This document shows, piece by piece, positions 24,334 to 34,589 of a stretch of 64,000 nt of DNA (the first letter of the stretch is position 1; every line of letters starts with the position of its first letter). Origin of the DNA: Dryococelus australis. Taxonomy: Eukaryota; Arthropoda; Insecta; Phasmatodea; Phasmatidae. The position numbers and the translations under genes are program-made. The notes under the pieces were generated by a model, which saw only the letters and a program-made list of their open reading frames with translations, was not told the origin of the DNA and ran no database searches. The stretch spans positions 143,366,457 to 143,430,456 of the forward strand of contig CM056994.1 in assembly GCA_029891345.1 (NCBI GenBank), written 5' to 3'.

Positions 24334-24420
24334 ATAAACATATCGACATTTTGGAGCAGATGGAGCAAGTGCAGTAGGTGGAGCAGATGGAGCTATGGAG
24401 CTGTAGAGCGATGGAGCATG

Positions 24421-24627
24421 TCAAGCAAGTGTATTAGGTGGAACATGCTTAGCAAAGTGCAGAGCTAACTGAGGAGGTAACTGTATAGCATGCTGTGCTG
24501 AGTGTGGAGCCAATTGTAGTTTCAGAGAACTAATGCTAAAAGTTTCAGAATGTCCTTTCAAAATATTGCTCCGAGAATACTTCCTATGGCAGTAATCACA
24601 CTGAAATTGCATTCTTAAAGTTTTCAT
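24421..24627 (-). CDS. Small ORF with one C2H2-like zinc-finger half
   Basis: 68 codons. Residues 8-25 read FQCDYCHRKYSRSNILKG followed by H: Cys-x2-Cys, then the hydrophobic and first His positions of a C2H2 finger, but the second His is missing. The rest is rich in Gln, Leu, Pro, Ala and His and continues, after the stop, into an Ala/Pro/Ser-rich frame encoded by the gagcagatggagc-type repeats at 24350-24420. It may be the worn N-terminus of a larger Polinton protein or part of an unrelated insertion. Function unknown; whether it is expressed is doubtful. Confidence 0.35.
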   Translation of the reverse strand: MKTLRMQFQCDYCHRKYSRSNILKGHSETFSISSLKLQLAPHSAQHAIQLPPQLALHFAKHVPPNTLA

Positions 24628-25099
24628 TCCACAGGTTTTTATTTCATGGCATCATAAATAATGCAAAGCTTTAAATTCTTTACCGCGGATGCAACAAAAC
24701 AGATGCGTCATTCCTTTAATACTGTTCCTAGTCTAGAGTGAAACTGAAAATTGTACACCTTTTATAACATTTTGTCATCACTGAGTGTTTACAAAAACAC
24801 TTCTTACTCTTTTTCTTTTCCATTCTCTCCTTAGCAATACAAATACTTGCAGTATTCTCATTTGTCTAATTGTTAACATTTTTCGTGTATTTGGGTGTAT
24901 GCAATATTATCCATTCTGGTAAAACAGGAAAAGATTCATAAAATGGGATATATACTTCTTCGATGGTCGCTAGCAGACTTCTATTCGGACACATATGGTA
25001 TACAGGAGATTTTTTACAGATCTGGACAAGAAGTTAAATCATTACATTTTTACCCTCTAATGGACATTGCATATTTTTGAAATGAAACAATCCATCGCA

Positions 25100-25951
25100 A
25101 GTCTCTCCAACACGATGTAATATTCTGATAGACCAACAAGGGTAATTTACACTTGAGGTTCCAGGGGTGACAGAGATGTAAATATCAGTTGGGTGGAAGA
25201 AAGATATGTTTACAGTAGGAATGTCACAAATATCCTAAGACTACTACTTTAGCAAACAACCTCTAAATGGTTTATTCCAGCTTGCAATCAATTTGCTAAT
25301 ATTCAATTTACACTTTGATTTCTGTATGCACAAGCATGTTACTTCATTGTAGTCTTGTTTCATTGTTAAAATGTACAGGTTAGCACAAACAAAGTTCTTT
25401 TATATACAAAATTTCACTCGCTACTCTTCAATGTTCCCTCATTGCAGATAGTGTCATATTAGTCATATAATATCCAGTGGGGACTCCAGAGGGCTATCAT
25501 CTTCCACTTCACACCAATTTATCATCAACGACCAATTTAGCATTAATTGTTTTCACCTGCAGAGAAAAAAACTGCTTTATATCCATGTTTTTCATAACTC
25601 TTTGAATGAAGAACATTTGTATTCTTTTCGGCTATCTGTTACTTTTCCATTCCACACACTCTCTAAAATACATTTTTGATCGAGTCCACATATGTATATT
25701 TCACAATTACTTAAGTAGTTCTTTCAAATATTTCCTATATTATCATACTCCATATATCCGCTCTCCCATGTTAAACCATGGTGATGTTTAGTAGCCCACT
25801 TTTTGGTCTTCCGGTATTTGGGACTTAGATATTTACAATCGAACAGTGGTTTCAATCTGAAGACTGTTGTGTTTTCTTCCATATCAGTTATAGCCATTTC
25901 TTTAATTGTGAACCTATCTGGGTATTGAAAACCTTCTACACTGCAGAACAT
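25100..25951 (-). pseudogene. Unrecognised Polinton-interior ORF, 3' part decayed
   Basis: The open 5' part (25724-25951, 75 codons) includes EENTTVFRLKPLFDCKYLSP and KWATKHHHGLTWESG, an aromatic-rich composition typical of a folded protein rather than chance sequence. Below 25724 the likely continuation is broken by stops. It follows the capsid-like gene on the same strand, separated by about 80 bp, and so probably belonged to the same leftward gene block. I do not recognise a domain and give no function. Confidence 0.4.
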
Positions 25952-26079
25952 ATCATCGCAACTGTGGTTCGTCTTTTACTAACTCAAGTCATTACCTTCT
26001 CCAGCTTATCTCTTACATTATAGCTGCCATTTTATCATGGATGATCAATGCGTAATCTTGCGTATTTACCAGAATGGGT

Positions 26080-27183
26080 TCATTTGAAACTATTTTAATT
26101 TCTGAGTCAATAACATGATTGCTAATGGTATGGTTTTGTTTACTTACACCAAATAAAAATAATGCTCATCTGTTATTTCATGATTCGGGTTCTAGGATCA
26201 GAGAACTGCTGTCATAATAAAATGTTTCCTGGAACTTTGAGTATGTATTGTAACAAATAAGGAATTCCCCATTTCCCAAGTTTGTATTGACTGTTTACTT
26301 ACAGTTTCAATTTTTCATGTCACAACTATCAAATAATGATATGCCTGTCTTAAAATAGTTTTTTTAGGTTTGTTTGAAAACAAATGACAATATATATCAG
26401 TTTTTCGGATAAAATACTTGATTTCAAAATTCACACGACTTTTATGATGTCTGTAGTGTTGGAAATGTCTCCAACCGTATGACCTTAATATTGCAATATC
26501 TAAATTTTTCCCTTTTTCGATATACTTCAAAATCTTTATACATTCACAGGTGCTAATTTAAATATGCTGAATCAGCCATTCAACTAAGTTTAATTCAAAT
26601 GTTACACCTTCCTCAATATTGGCCGTGTTGCATATAGCATTCAAATGTGTGTCTCCGAATAGAATAACTAATCCTTGTTAAGCACCTAATATAACATATT
26701 TATAGTCATCAGTAAATCCCAGTGCAATACTTAATGGTTAACAACTCCGTATTTTCTGAATGGGTTTATTTGTAGTGTATAATTGCTAGCATTGCTCCAC
26801 CTAGCTATAATCCCTATATAAATATTATCTACAGTCTGAGATAGATTGTTCTTTATCATGGAAGTAATTCCAACACCTTGTGTTTGGTTGAGTTCAACAC
26901 CATTAGGCAGATATGCAATTCTGTATATTAAATTAAGTGTTCTGTTTCTCACTATTCCTGTAGTTACAGAATTAGTTGCATCGGCTACCTTTATATATGT
27001 TCCTCTAAACCTTAAATTGTGTTTCAATGGTAGTGTATAAATATTGCTATTTTGTATAGAATATTTTATTTCTGAAGGTAACATGTACGAACCTGCTCGG
27101 AACTGTTCACATGCATGAATTTCCGTATTGGTGATTGCACCTTCATAACATATTGGTTCTTCAACATTAAGTACGTCTTCCAT
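26080..27183 (-). pseudogene. Capsid-like gene (candidate major capsid), decayed
   Basis: The N-terminal 150 codons are open (26731-27183). They start MEDVLNVEEPICYEGAI and contain YIKVADATNSVTTGIV and NGVELNQTQGVGITSMIK, a pattern I associate with the capsid-like ORF that recurs in insect Polinton-type elements. After the stop, a second block in another register (26315-26530) continues the gene: IEKGKNLDIAI. About 1.1 kb would give some 360 residues, shorter than usual for a double jelly-roll capsid protein, so ends may be missing. Capsid assignment rests on pattern memory and gene context; a structure-based search is needed. Broken by frameshifts and stops, so not functional. Confidence 0.5.
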
Positions 27184-27339
27184 TTATATTTACCATATAT
27201 CCAAATTCCTTAAAAACTATATGTTATGCTATGTTAACTTTGCTGGTATCATATTTGAAGTTAGCATTTTATGGTTGTGTTAACATCTTTCTATAGTTAG
27301 TTTCGTCGAAGTACATTCCTTGGAAACATAGTTTTTAAA

Positions 27340-28010
27340 AGAACTGCCTCTTTTAGGTCCATATTGAATATTATAAACAATACCCATTATGATTGTAATG
27401 TAAATGTAATCGGTGTGTTTAAATGTAATTAAATGGTTATTTCTTCATTTCTAACATTAATAATTTTATAGTCTTGATCGACAATTTTAACAACTATTTC
27501 ATCAGCACTAGTAAATATTACTGAAAGATAGAGCAAAGTATTTGGCTTTTCAAATATTTTGTATCCTGGAGCCTCTGCTCATGTGAATTCATGTATTGTA
27601 TCTGTTGGTTTTCCATTCAAAAATGAACTGTCTACAATTTTATCATTTACACAGAATACATTAACCAATATAATATAAATCTGTTTTGTTGATTTGTGTA
27701 ATTAATTTTCAGGATACGCTCTCCGTATCTAACCATATATATGCAATTTAATTGTTTTCTGTGAAGTTGATATTGACATTATTTTACATCACACTAGTTG
27801 ACGTATTTGGATATCCATGTAATAGGAGATGTGCATACTCAGGTAATGACACTTAAAAGAGAGTTTCTAATTCTTTTAATTGTTATGATTCCACTGGTAT
27901 TACTATTGTATCTGTTTTTCCATCAATGTTAAGCATAAATTGTTGGTTGTGCATATCAATCTTTGGTATGCTGTTGTAGGTGACGAATTCGATTATGTTT
28001 ATTTGCTACT
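27340..28010 (-). pseudogene. Second virion-type gene remnant (candidate minor capsid)
   Basis: Minus-strand fragments in several frames: MHNQQFMLNIDGKTDTIVIP (starting near 27958), LPEYAHLLLHGYPN, NVFCVNDKIVDSS, EAPGYKIFEKPNTLLYLSV and IVDQDYKIINVRNEEITI. The alternating hydrophobic pattern suggests a beta-rich protein. Its place between the protease remnant and the major-capsid-like gene on the same strand fits a Polinton minor capsid (penton) gene, but I cannot confirm that. Multiple stops and frameshifts. Confidence 0.35.
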
Positions 28011-28059
28011 ATCCATCTAACTCCAAAGCTGGGAAATATACCAAATGCAAATGTGAAGA

Positions 28060-28345
28060 TTTTCCACTTAATACCAACATTATTTAAATATTACTAATAT
28101 GTTTGTGACAACTTATCTATTTTATTTATAGTCAGAAACCATAAATATAAATTACCACAAATGATAGTATTTGGATATTATTCTGTTTTGTAATTGTACC
28201 TTAATTGCACATTTTTAAAATAGTTACATATTTCAATTTGGGACGTAAATCGCCGAATCTGTCGTAATGCAATGATTGATTTAAATTTTTAATTGAGAAA
28301 ACCCAATGTGTTCCTTCATTTTGTTTCGAATTTAAATAACCATCA
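28060..28345 (-). pseudogene. Adenain-like cysteine protease remnant
   Basis: The minus strand reads NEGTHWVFSIKN (His of the catalytic triad), then HYDRFGDLRP (acidic residue), and after a frameshift YPNTIICGNLYLWFL (Cys within ICG). The His-Asp-Cys order, the spacing of about 50 residues between them and the hydrophobic helix after the Cys match adenovirus-type maturation proteases (C5/ULP1-like fold) that Polintons carry to process virion proteins. Frameshifts and stops break it, and the N-terminus is not visible. Confidence 0.6.
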
Positions 28346-28560
28346 TACATTCGTGAAGGTTTGTTTTCTTTGGTAAATCGTCTCTCATATACACACCTCG
28401 GAAATAAGGAATGTCCAATTTCTTTACAAATGCCTTACTGTCATTGCGAGTGCATGTTTAGAAAAACCATACGAAACAATGTATTTTTCTATATTTGGAG
28501 TTGTTTCATCCCTGTACATCTTTATATGGTTTAAAATTCATTCATTTGCGATTTGATTAA

Positions 28561-28690
28561 TTAGATTTAGCAAGAGCTTAAATTCCTCCCATTAAAGCAC
28601 CAAGGGCTGATAATGTTGGAAATATTAATGGTAACATTCCCTGTTTCTTTGTTTGTCATTTGGTCTTGCATTTTACACCCATACCTTTTT
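28561..28690 (-). pseudogene. Short hydrophobic virion-type peptide remnant
   Basis: The minus strand reads a basic stretch (VKCKTK, stop, QTKKQ) followed by GMLPLIFPTLSALGALMGGI, then a stop and ALAKS. A basic segment followed by a hydrophobic, Gly/Ala-rich segment resembles the small core/membrane-active peptides of adenovirus-like particles. It lies directly upstream of the protease remnant in the leftward block. Short and broken; treat as suggestive. Confidence 0.35.
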
Positions 28691-28699
28691 TCACTTTAG

Positions 28700-29335
28700 C
28701 TCGCATTACTTTGTGTATGACACAAGCACCGGGCTCTTTACCTATTAATGTGTATGGATTCTTACTCATATTTGCAGCTTTATTGGCTAGAATCGTATCT
28801 CCTATATTCATTTATTTCAAATTGTTTAAGCATAAACTATCTCATGATCTTTACAAATGTCATTCGAAAAAAAAATGGATTCCTTGATTGTTCTCTGCCA
28901 GACGTTTTCACGTTTAGAACTGGGCATACAATAATTGTATTTTGGTAATTGAAATTCAAATGGCGATTTATTGATCAATGTATTCTATACTCCTCATCCT
29001 TTTTTTATGTGTTTAGTACCAGCCATTATTCTCAGCTGAACACAAACTTATATATAGACCTGCATTTATAGTATTACAACAGTACATTACTTTACACTGT
29101 ATGTATTTGTGTATAAACGAAGGTTGTGGTATAAAGTGTACATCTTCCTGTAATTGTAAAATGCAACCAAACAGAGATTTGGAATTCTTTTACCTCCAAA
29201 TGTATATTATTAAATAAACTGTCCTTGTTCATGTAGAAAGATGTGTGTTTTATGTCGATGTTGGAACATCCAAATGGAATAAATACATATATGTGTTTTC
29301 TAAAACTATGCAACTTCATAAATATCATTGCTTAG
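28700..29335. other. Divergent intergenic region of the Polinton-like element
   Basis: Lies between the leftward block and the rightward block. It contains a 78-codon minus-strand frame (29092-29328) with no recognised motif. If the two blocks were ever transcribed, their promoters should be here or at the block ends; I see no convincing core promoter. Confidence 0.4.
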
Positions 29336-29339
29336 CAAC

Positions 29340-29790
29340 AAGCAACTATTTTGTCGTTAATTGAAGAAATGCGATATATCTCTGTTACTAGTAAATACAA
29401 TATGGTGCCTCCTAATGAAGCAATACTGAATATATATATATATATATGTTTGGTGCGAACTGCAGGGTGAAATACAATGTTATTATAGTTTTGATAGACA
29501 TTCAAAAGTAGATTGTTTTTATGGCCGAAATTTATTCATGTATTACAAAATATAATTATCATGATAATGCGAATTGGTTTCTTGTGTTTAAAATGGACAA
29601 CATCAATCTACAACATATGTACAATATCCATGATTTAGGTCACATGACATTTAAAAAGTTTAAAAATGTATGCTTTTACTTTTGGAGAAATAAGTATGGT
29701 TTTCTGGTAACAATGCCGGCATTTACCTTATATTAGGGGAGATATCGATGTGGGTTTGACAGTTTTGTACTTCCTGGTGAAGAATAGTGA
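29340..29790 (+). pseudogene. Packaging ATPase (FtsK/HerA type) C-terminal remnant
   Basis: A 71-codon open frame (29521-29736) reads SCITKYNYHDNANWFLVFK, NLQHMYNIHD, KKFKNVCFYF and NKYGFLV. After its stop the frame continues GRYRCGFD. Upstream, in another frame, SFDRHSKVDCFY matches the segment just before it. The same succession (GRHAKVDCVY, then YSCIHK...HDNANMLVLF, then RHVYDDH, then GRYRCGFD) occurs in the ATPase fragment of the smaller element at 53.1-54.0 kb, so the two support each other. Such ATPases drive DNA into the capsid of Polinton-type and related viruses. The Walker A region is not readable here. Confidence 0.6.
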
Positions 29791-30033
29791 GTATTTTAAA
29801 GTTTGGACACGTCAATAAAACACAACCATTACAAAACCTGTTTAACCAAAAATGACATTAGGAATTGCGATATTAACATATATGTTATATATTGTGGGTA
29901 TGGCAGTAAAAGATAGTGAGTGGTAATTAAAGTATATGTTGAAGACTTAAACAATATTAGCTAATGTATCTAAATCACTATAGACATATATATACAAGAG
30001 AAATAAGTAAACTTAATTGAAAGTATTACAAAA

Positions 30034-30339
30034 GTGTCTACAAATGTAAGTAACATTTCTAAAATATTGAAAAATATGATGACTGCACTGCAGGATATAG
30101 AAACTTTAACACATGAACATTTAGAATGTTTAAAAATAGGAATTAATAAAATGTTATCTGCTACTATTGCAAAACAACTTGAAACAAGAATGGAAAATAT
30201 GTTGGAATATATAACTGTTGAATTGATTAATAGAACATCTTGTTTAGTTATGCAAACAGATTTTAAAAAGCAAAATTATTATTTAAAATCTCAAATAATT
30301 ATCTTTATTAATGACTTGAGAGCTAAAACTATAAGCTAA
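30034..30339 (+). CDS. ORF with coiled-coil character, unrecognised
   Basis: 101 codons, rich in Leu, Ile, Lys, Glu and Asn with heptad-like spacing (for example NISKILKNMMTALQDIETL). After the stop the same frame carries on as LHAVLSKVDQIEKKQTGLQ, so the original protein was longer. It lies between the ATPase and integrase remnants on the same strand. No domain recognised; a structural or tail-fibre-like role is only a guess. Confidence 0.4.
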   Translation: MSTNVSNISKILKNMMTALQDIETLTHEHLECLKIGINKMLSATIAKQLETRMENMLEYITVELINRTSCLVMQTDFKKQNYYLKSQIIIFINDLRAKTIS

Positions 30340-30589
30340 TTACATGCAGTTTTAAGTAAAGTCGATCAGATTGAAAAGAAACAAACTGGTCTCCAAGTGC
30401 ACCATATAGAAAACCAACACCTAAATTTATATATAAATACTGGAATGTAAATGTAACTTACTCAAAAAAAAGTCTGACACACTTCAGAATTATATGGTGT
30501 TATTTCTGCTGTGAAGGAAAAATATTTACAAGCTAAACGAGCACAAATGGAAACAGATGTTTTAAATAAAGAAATTTTTAACCTCTTAT

Positions 30590-31135
30590 GAGAGGAATTG
30601 ATACATTACAATCTGCATTAAATACTTCTCATAAAACACCAATGGAAATTAAATTGGAAGAACCTTTAAAGAAGAAAAAACCAATTCTTTCTTTTTTTAA
30701 CACAACATTATTTAGCTTTAAAACATTATTCACCTATGCATGATACAACAATTGGTGTATATCGACCTTGTATCATATGGTTCCTGCAATATTTAGTAAT
30801 TACGTGTTTGCCTGATAATAAACATAAAATAGGTGACTATGTTATTGATGTGAGTGAAGTACTGTTTAATTATTATTTACAAACTTTCCAAGTGGATACT
30901 CTGACACCGATTCAGAGTAATATATGAAACTAATCCGTCCTACGAATGCAAACATTTGTTAGGGAGATGAAAATTGCCCGAAATTACATTTAATACGACA
31001 CATTGCTGGAAGTGGAATATATAGATACCAAGTTGGCGATCATTTATTCGAGAGAGTCTGGGAATAATACACATACAAAACAAAATTGTCTCTTTTATTA
31101 AAGAGCTGACTGAAGAATATTGTATTACTAATGAA
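30590..31135 (+). pseudogene. Unrecognised Polinton-interior gene remnant
   Basis: Fragments in several frames between the coiled-coil ORF and the integrase: MRGIDTLQSALNTSH with EEPLKKKKPILSFF, then a 63-codon frame at 30736-30927, then SRESGNNTHTKQN. The basic KKKK patch and its place upstream of the integrase suggest a virion or DNA-binding protein, but no family is recognised. Confidence 0.3.
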
Positions 31136-32045
31136 GTTCAGTAAGTTTGCTCAAGTTCTCCATGCCCCTAAAAGAAAAAGGTTTTTCCAAAATGTGTGTT
31201 ATTAATCATGATTTAAATTATATTTTTCAAGCCCATTTGTGTAAAATGAAAATGCTTTCGTAATATAATAATGATACAGGTATATTTGAACCAATATAGA
31301 CGTTTATTCAAAATGTTATTGGGGTAAACCTGCGATGAATAAGACTGGAAAACAAGTTACTGCTGCAATGAAAACCATTGCAGAAGAAATATAGCAACAT
31401 TTGCTCAAACTGACAAACTGACCAAATTTTTAAATAGATATTTCAGTTACTAATAATGGCTGAACATGGTATTAATCACTACACTATATATCCTGAAATT
31501 AAAGCATCTGTTGTGGAGACATTCAACCAATCTATTAAACAGCTAATATACAAACATTTTAATTCGAAGGGGACTTACAAATGGGTGGACATTGCCAGAA
31601 ATACTTACATTTTATAATTCAAGATATCAACGAACTATCAAAATGGCACCCGAAAGTATTATGGACAGTATATTACTGAAAACCCTATATATTATTTTCC
31701 TAAAGTAGTCGACGAGTGAAGGCAAAAGTTTAAAGTTGGCAACTAAGTATGTGCCTCTTAACTGAAAGGTTTTTTTGAGAAGATATGTACTATTAATTAG
31801 TCTTACAAACTATTTAAAATTATTTCAACTAGACAGTTGTTCCCTAGAATATTACCTCGAAACCAATGATGGATACCTTAAAAAAAGTGTTTTTTATCTA
31901 CACAAATTACAGTAAGTTACTTCTCCGAATGAATATTTAGTTGGCAAATTCATAAAAATGAGAATCACACATCCTTAGTCCATTAAAAAGGGTTCTCAAA
32001 AGTGCACGATTTGTGGGTAAATAATTAAGACCTTAAAATATTGTA
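31136..32045 (+). pseudogene. Retrovirus-type integrase with C-terminal chromodomain, decayed
   Basis: Plus-strand fragments in order: FQAHLCKMKMLS (first-Asp region, altered), NKTGKQVTAAMKTIAEE, NHYTIYPEIKASVVETFN (third catalytic Glu, 31516-31518), YKWVDIARN, RYQRTIKMAPESIM, YFPKVVDE, then KGFSKVHDLW near 31990, a chromodomain-type ending with the aromatic residues in place. Integrases of this rve family insert Polintons and create 6-bp target duplications, and a chromodomain is usual in that lineage. Stops and frameshifts are frequent, so it is not functional. It is the last gene before the repeat-rich right interior and the right inverted repeat. Confidence 0.7.
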
Positions 32046-32244
32046 AGATAATGTTTGTAAAATTATGACAATAAAATATTGAAATATAATTGAGTGGTTT
32101 TAATTCTAAAAAAAACTTACTAATAATGATAGGGTTTGAATGTTTAATTATTGTGCAATTACTTTATTACACTTATTGTACAATCATTCTGCTTGTCTGT
32201 ATTTGTTTTATTGTACATCGTTGGATTATTATTTTGTGATGTAA

Positions 32245-32535
32245 CTCCCATTTGGATGGTAATTAATTACATTTGATTGGTAATTCAATTCGTATTTTGT
32301 GTTTTTCAATTGTGATGCAATTAGTTGCGCAAAATTTGTAATTCAATTGGTAATTGTGATAAATTTCTTTAAATGGTAATTCACATTAATGTGCTAATTC
32401 GTTACATTTCGTTAGTAATTCAATTTGTATTTTGTGGTTCTTAATTGTGATGTAATTGATTGCATTAATTTTGTAATTCAATTTGTATTTGTGATAGATT
32501 CGTATTGGTGATTCGTGTTTTTAATCGGCAAATAA
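32245..32535. repeat. Two-unit tandem repeat, ~132 bp
   Basis: The segment starting taattaattacatttgattgg (about 32262) is repeated from taattcgttacatttcgtta (about 32395). Both contain taattcaatt(t/c)gtattttgtg and taattgtgat(g)... segments. Located between integrase and right inverted repeat. Confidence 0.7.
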
Positions 32536-32659
32536 AATTGTTTGTTTTTAATTCTTTAATATTAGAGTGATGTCTAATTTCTCGAAATATAATTGTTTGT
32601 TTTTTTTTTTTTTTTACATTTTATGTAACGGGTCATATTTATATGCTTGTTTGGATACA

Positions 32660-32865
32660 TTTCCTGGAATTGGGATGTAATTTCATGGAATTTGAGAGAT
32701 AATTAAATTTTAATGTTATCGAGGCTGTATTTCGAATGTTATATATGTGATACTGTACATTCCTGCAATTGGGATACATTTCCATAGAATTTTGTGTATT
32801 ACATGTAATGTAGAACTTAATTTCTTGGAATTGAAATATATTTTCATGGAATATTACACCTTAAA
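32660..32865. repeat. Three degenerate (c)tggaattgggat repeats
   Basis: Similar segments of about 30 bp begin near 32663, 32760 and 32822 (tggaattgggatgtaatttc, tgcaattgggatacatttcc, tggaattgaaatatattttc). A 24-base-range T tract (about 32599-32615) lies just upstream. Confidence 0.6.
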
Positions 32866-32989
32866 GGTATCTGGGACGAAATTACATTTTTATTATCAGT
32901 TGAGATATATTACATTTGAGATTTCCAACAAACTGGCCATTGGGCGCCGCCCTGGAACCACCTTGTCGCAGGATTGGTCTATGTTTGTC

Positions 32990-34585
32990 TTGGGTAAGGG
33001 GGAGAGGAAGTGAGATTCAGGGCAGTTCAATGCTCTCGAACGGTTGTGATGGGTTGGGGGTGGTCTTGCAGCCAGCGGTGAACGGCACTCTCGTTCAGTT
33101 GTTGTTAGACACCTTTTCCGGGTTGGTCGATGGAGAGAGCGAGCGGACATGTCTCATTCGTAATACAAACATGTGCGGACAACATTCATACTTCCGTGTC
33201 TCCATATAGGAAATTCGGTTCGTACATTTATTAAATGTTTAATATCGGAATTGTGTGACATTTTGCTGAAGTAAGAAGTACGAGAGGGGGTGTAACTTGT
33301 GACGGGCATGGTCGGCTGGCCTACATCGTAGGATAGCTGCTGTATAATTGAATGTACTTGGCGTGTCCTATTTGGAATTTTAATACCATTGTTTTTTAAG
33401 ACACATTTAATTTTTCTTGGAAAAGTGCCAAGATCATACAGTGCGGCTTTACATTTTTTATATTTAATTAATTATTTTTATTTTGAATGTGTGATTAGGT
33501 GATTTGTGTAACTGCGTCATTAGTGAGCTAATTTTTTCTAGGGAATACACATCAATTGGGATAAGTTGTTTCATATCATTTTGTGTGCAATTTGATGATT
33601 TGACTTTTTCGGTGTTAAATATTTAATTAAATTCTCTTTTCGTGGTTAATATTTTATTTAAAAAGTTTCGTGTAATTGTGTTAACTGAAAGTTGTGGATC
33701 ATTCCGGGTATTTGTGACAAATTATATGCGATGTTAAAATAATTTTGTACGTATTTCAAACATTATGTTGTAGAACAGAGAGCCGATGATGGTGAAGGGA
33801 ATTGTGTCCGTAACAGTGTTTCGAATCTATGTTAATGTAATTTGCGTGTGAGTGATGGTAGGTCGTTCCTTGCTTGCTTATTTTGCTAATCATTTGATGT
33901 GTATGGTTGCTGCTCTCTCCCTCGCCCTTACCCAGATTCCTACCTCAGTGCTGCATTGACTTCTTAAGTCACCGGACATGTGGTCTCTCGCAGCACCCTC
34001 TACTCCTCCTCCATCTTCCCACATCAGTCGCCTACCAGATGGACATAGGTCAAAACATATGATGCTGCTTCTACAACCAAATAATTCTTATGCCACTCTT
34101 CTCCAAAAATAAAACTTACTCCACTATTACACAACACATATATGATACTGCCTACACACTTACCCAGCTCAGTGCCTGCCAGATGTCCAAGGGTAAAGAG
34201 CGATGATGCCGCTCTCCAAAAATAAAAAGCAATCAAACAGATACACATATCACTAGAAAAAATTTCCAACATTTTTGAAAATGACTTAAGCCCTAATCAT
34301 TCACCCAATACATTAATCTCCAACCATTTTAATCCGATTTGCTAATAAATCGCATTAGCCAATTGATCCGCTAATACATCAATTAATCTTATTTTCCATC
34401 AATTAATCCCAGGTGGGCCAGAACGCCCCCACACCTAATGCTGTTTATAGTGATGTTACGGGGTTTAAGACTAGGAATCCGGAATAAATAGCCACACAGG
34501 AGGCCAGAGAGCTTGCCAAATTCTGCTTTTATTACGATTTTAGGATTAGGGTTATCGTTGCGAGATTGTACAGGACATCGTCGCT
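32990..34585. repeat. Right terminal inverted repeat of the large Polinton-like element
   Basis: Reverse complement matches 20616-22680 minus the extra left-hand stretches. The inner edge is around cttacccaagac on its complement; beyond it the two sides stop resembling each other. At about 1.6 kb it is at the long end for Polintons, whose inverted repeats are usually a few hundred bases to about 1 kb. Divergence between the two copies is substantial, so the insertion is old. Confidence 0.9.
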
Positions 34586-34589
34586 CACA

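Larger units (their letters stand above)
20616..34585. mobile_element. Polinton/Maverick-like element, ~14 kb, decayed
   Basis: Bounded by long inverted repeats (20616-22680 and 32990-34585) and carrying the remnants expected of a Polinton, a self-synthesising virus-like transposon: chromodomain integrase, FtsK/HerA-type packaging ATPase, adenain-like cysteine protease, capsid-like genes and a hydrophobic virion-type peptide. Genes from about 28.7 down to 25 kb read leftward, while the ATPase and integrase read rightward from 29.3 kb. Length is close to the usual 15-20 kb. The protein-primed DNA polymerase B was not found, and the left interior (22.7-25.6 kb) holds foreign repeats instead. 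Outer termini appear to be agcg(gg)acgatgtc; a matching 6-bp target duplication was not found (gccact versus cacata). Confidence 0.8.
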
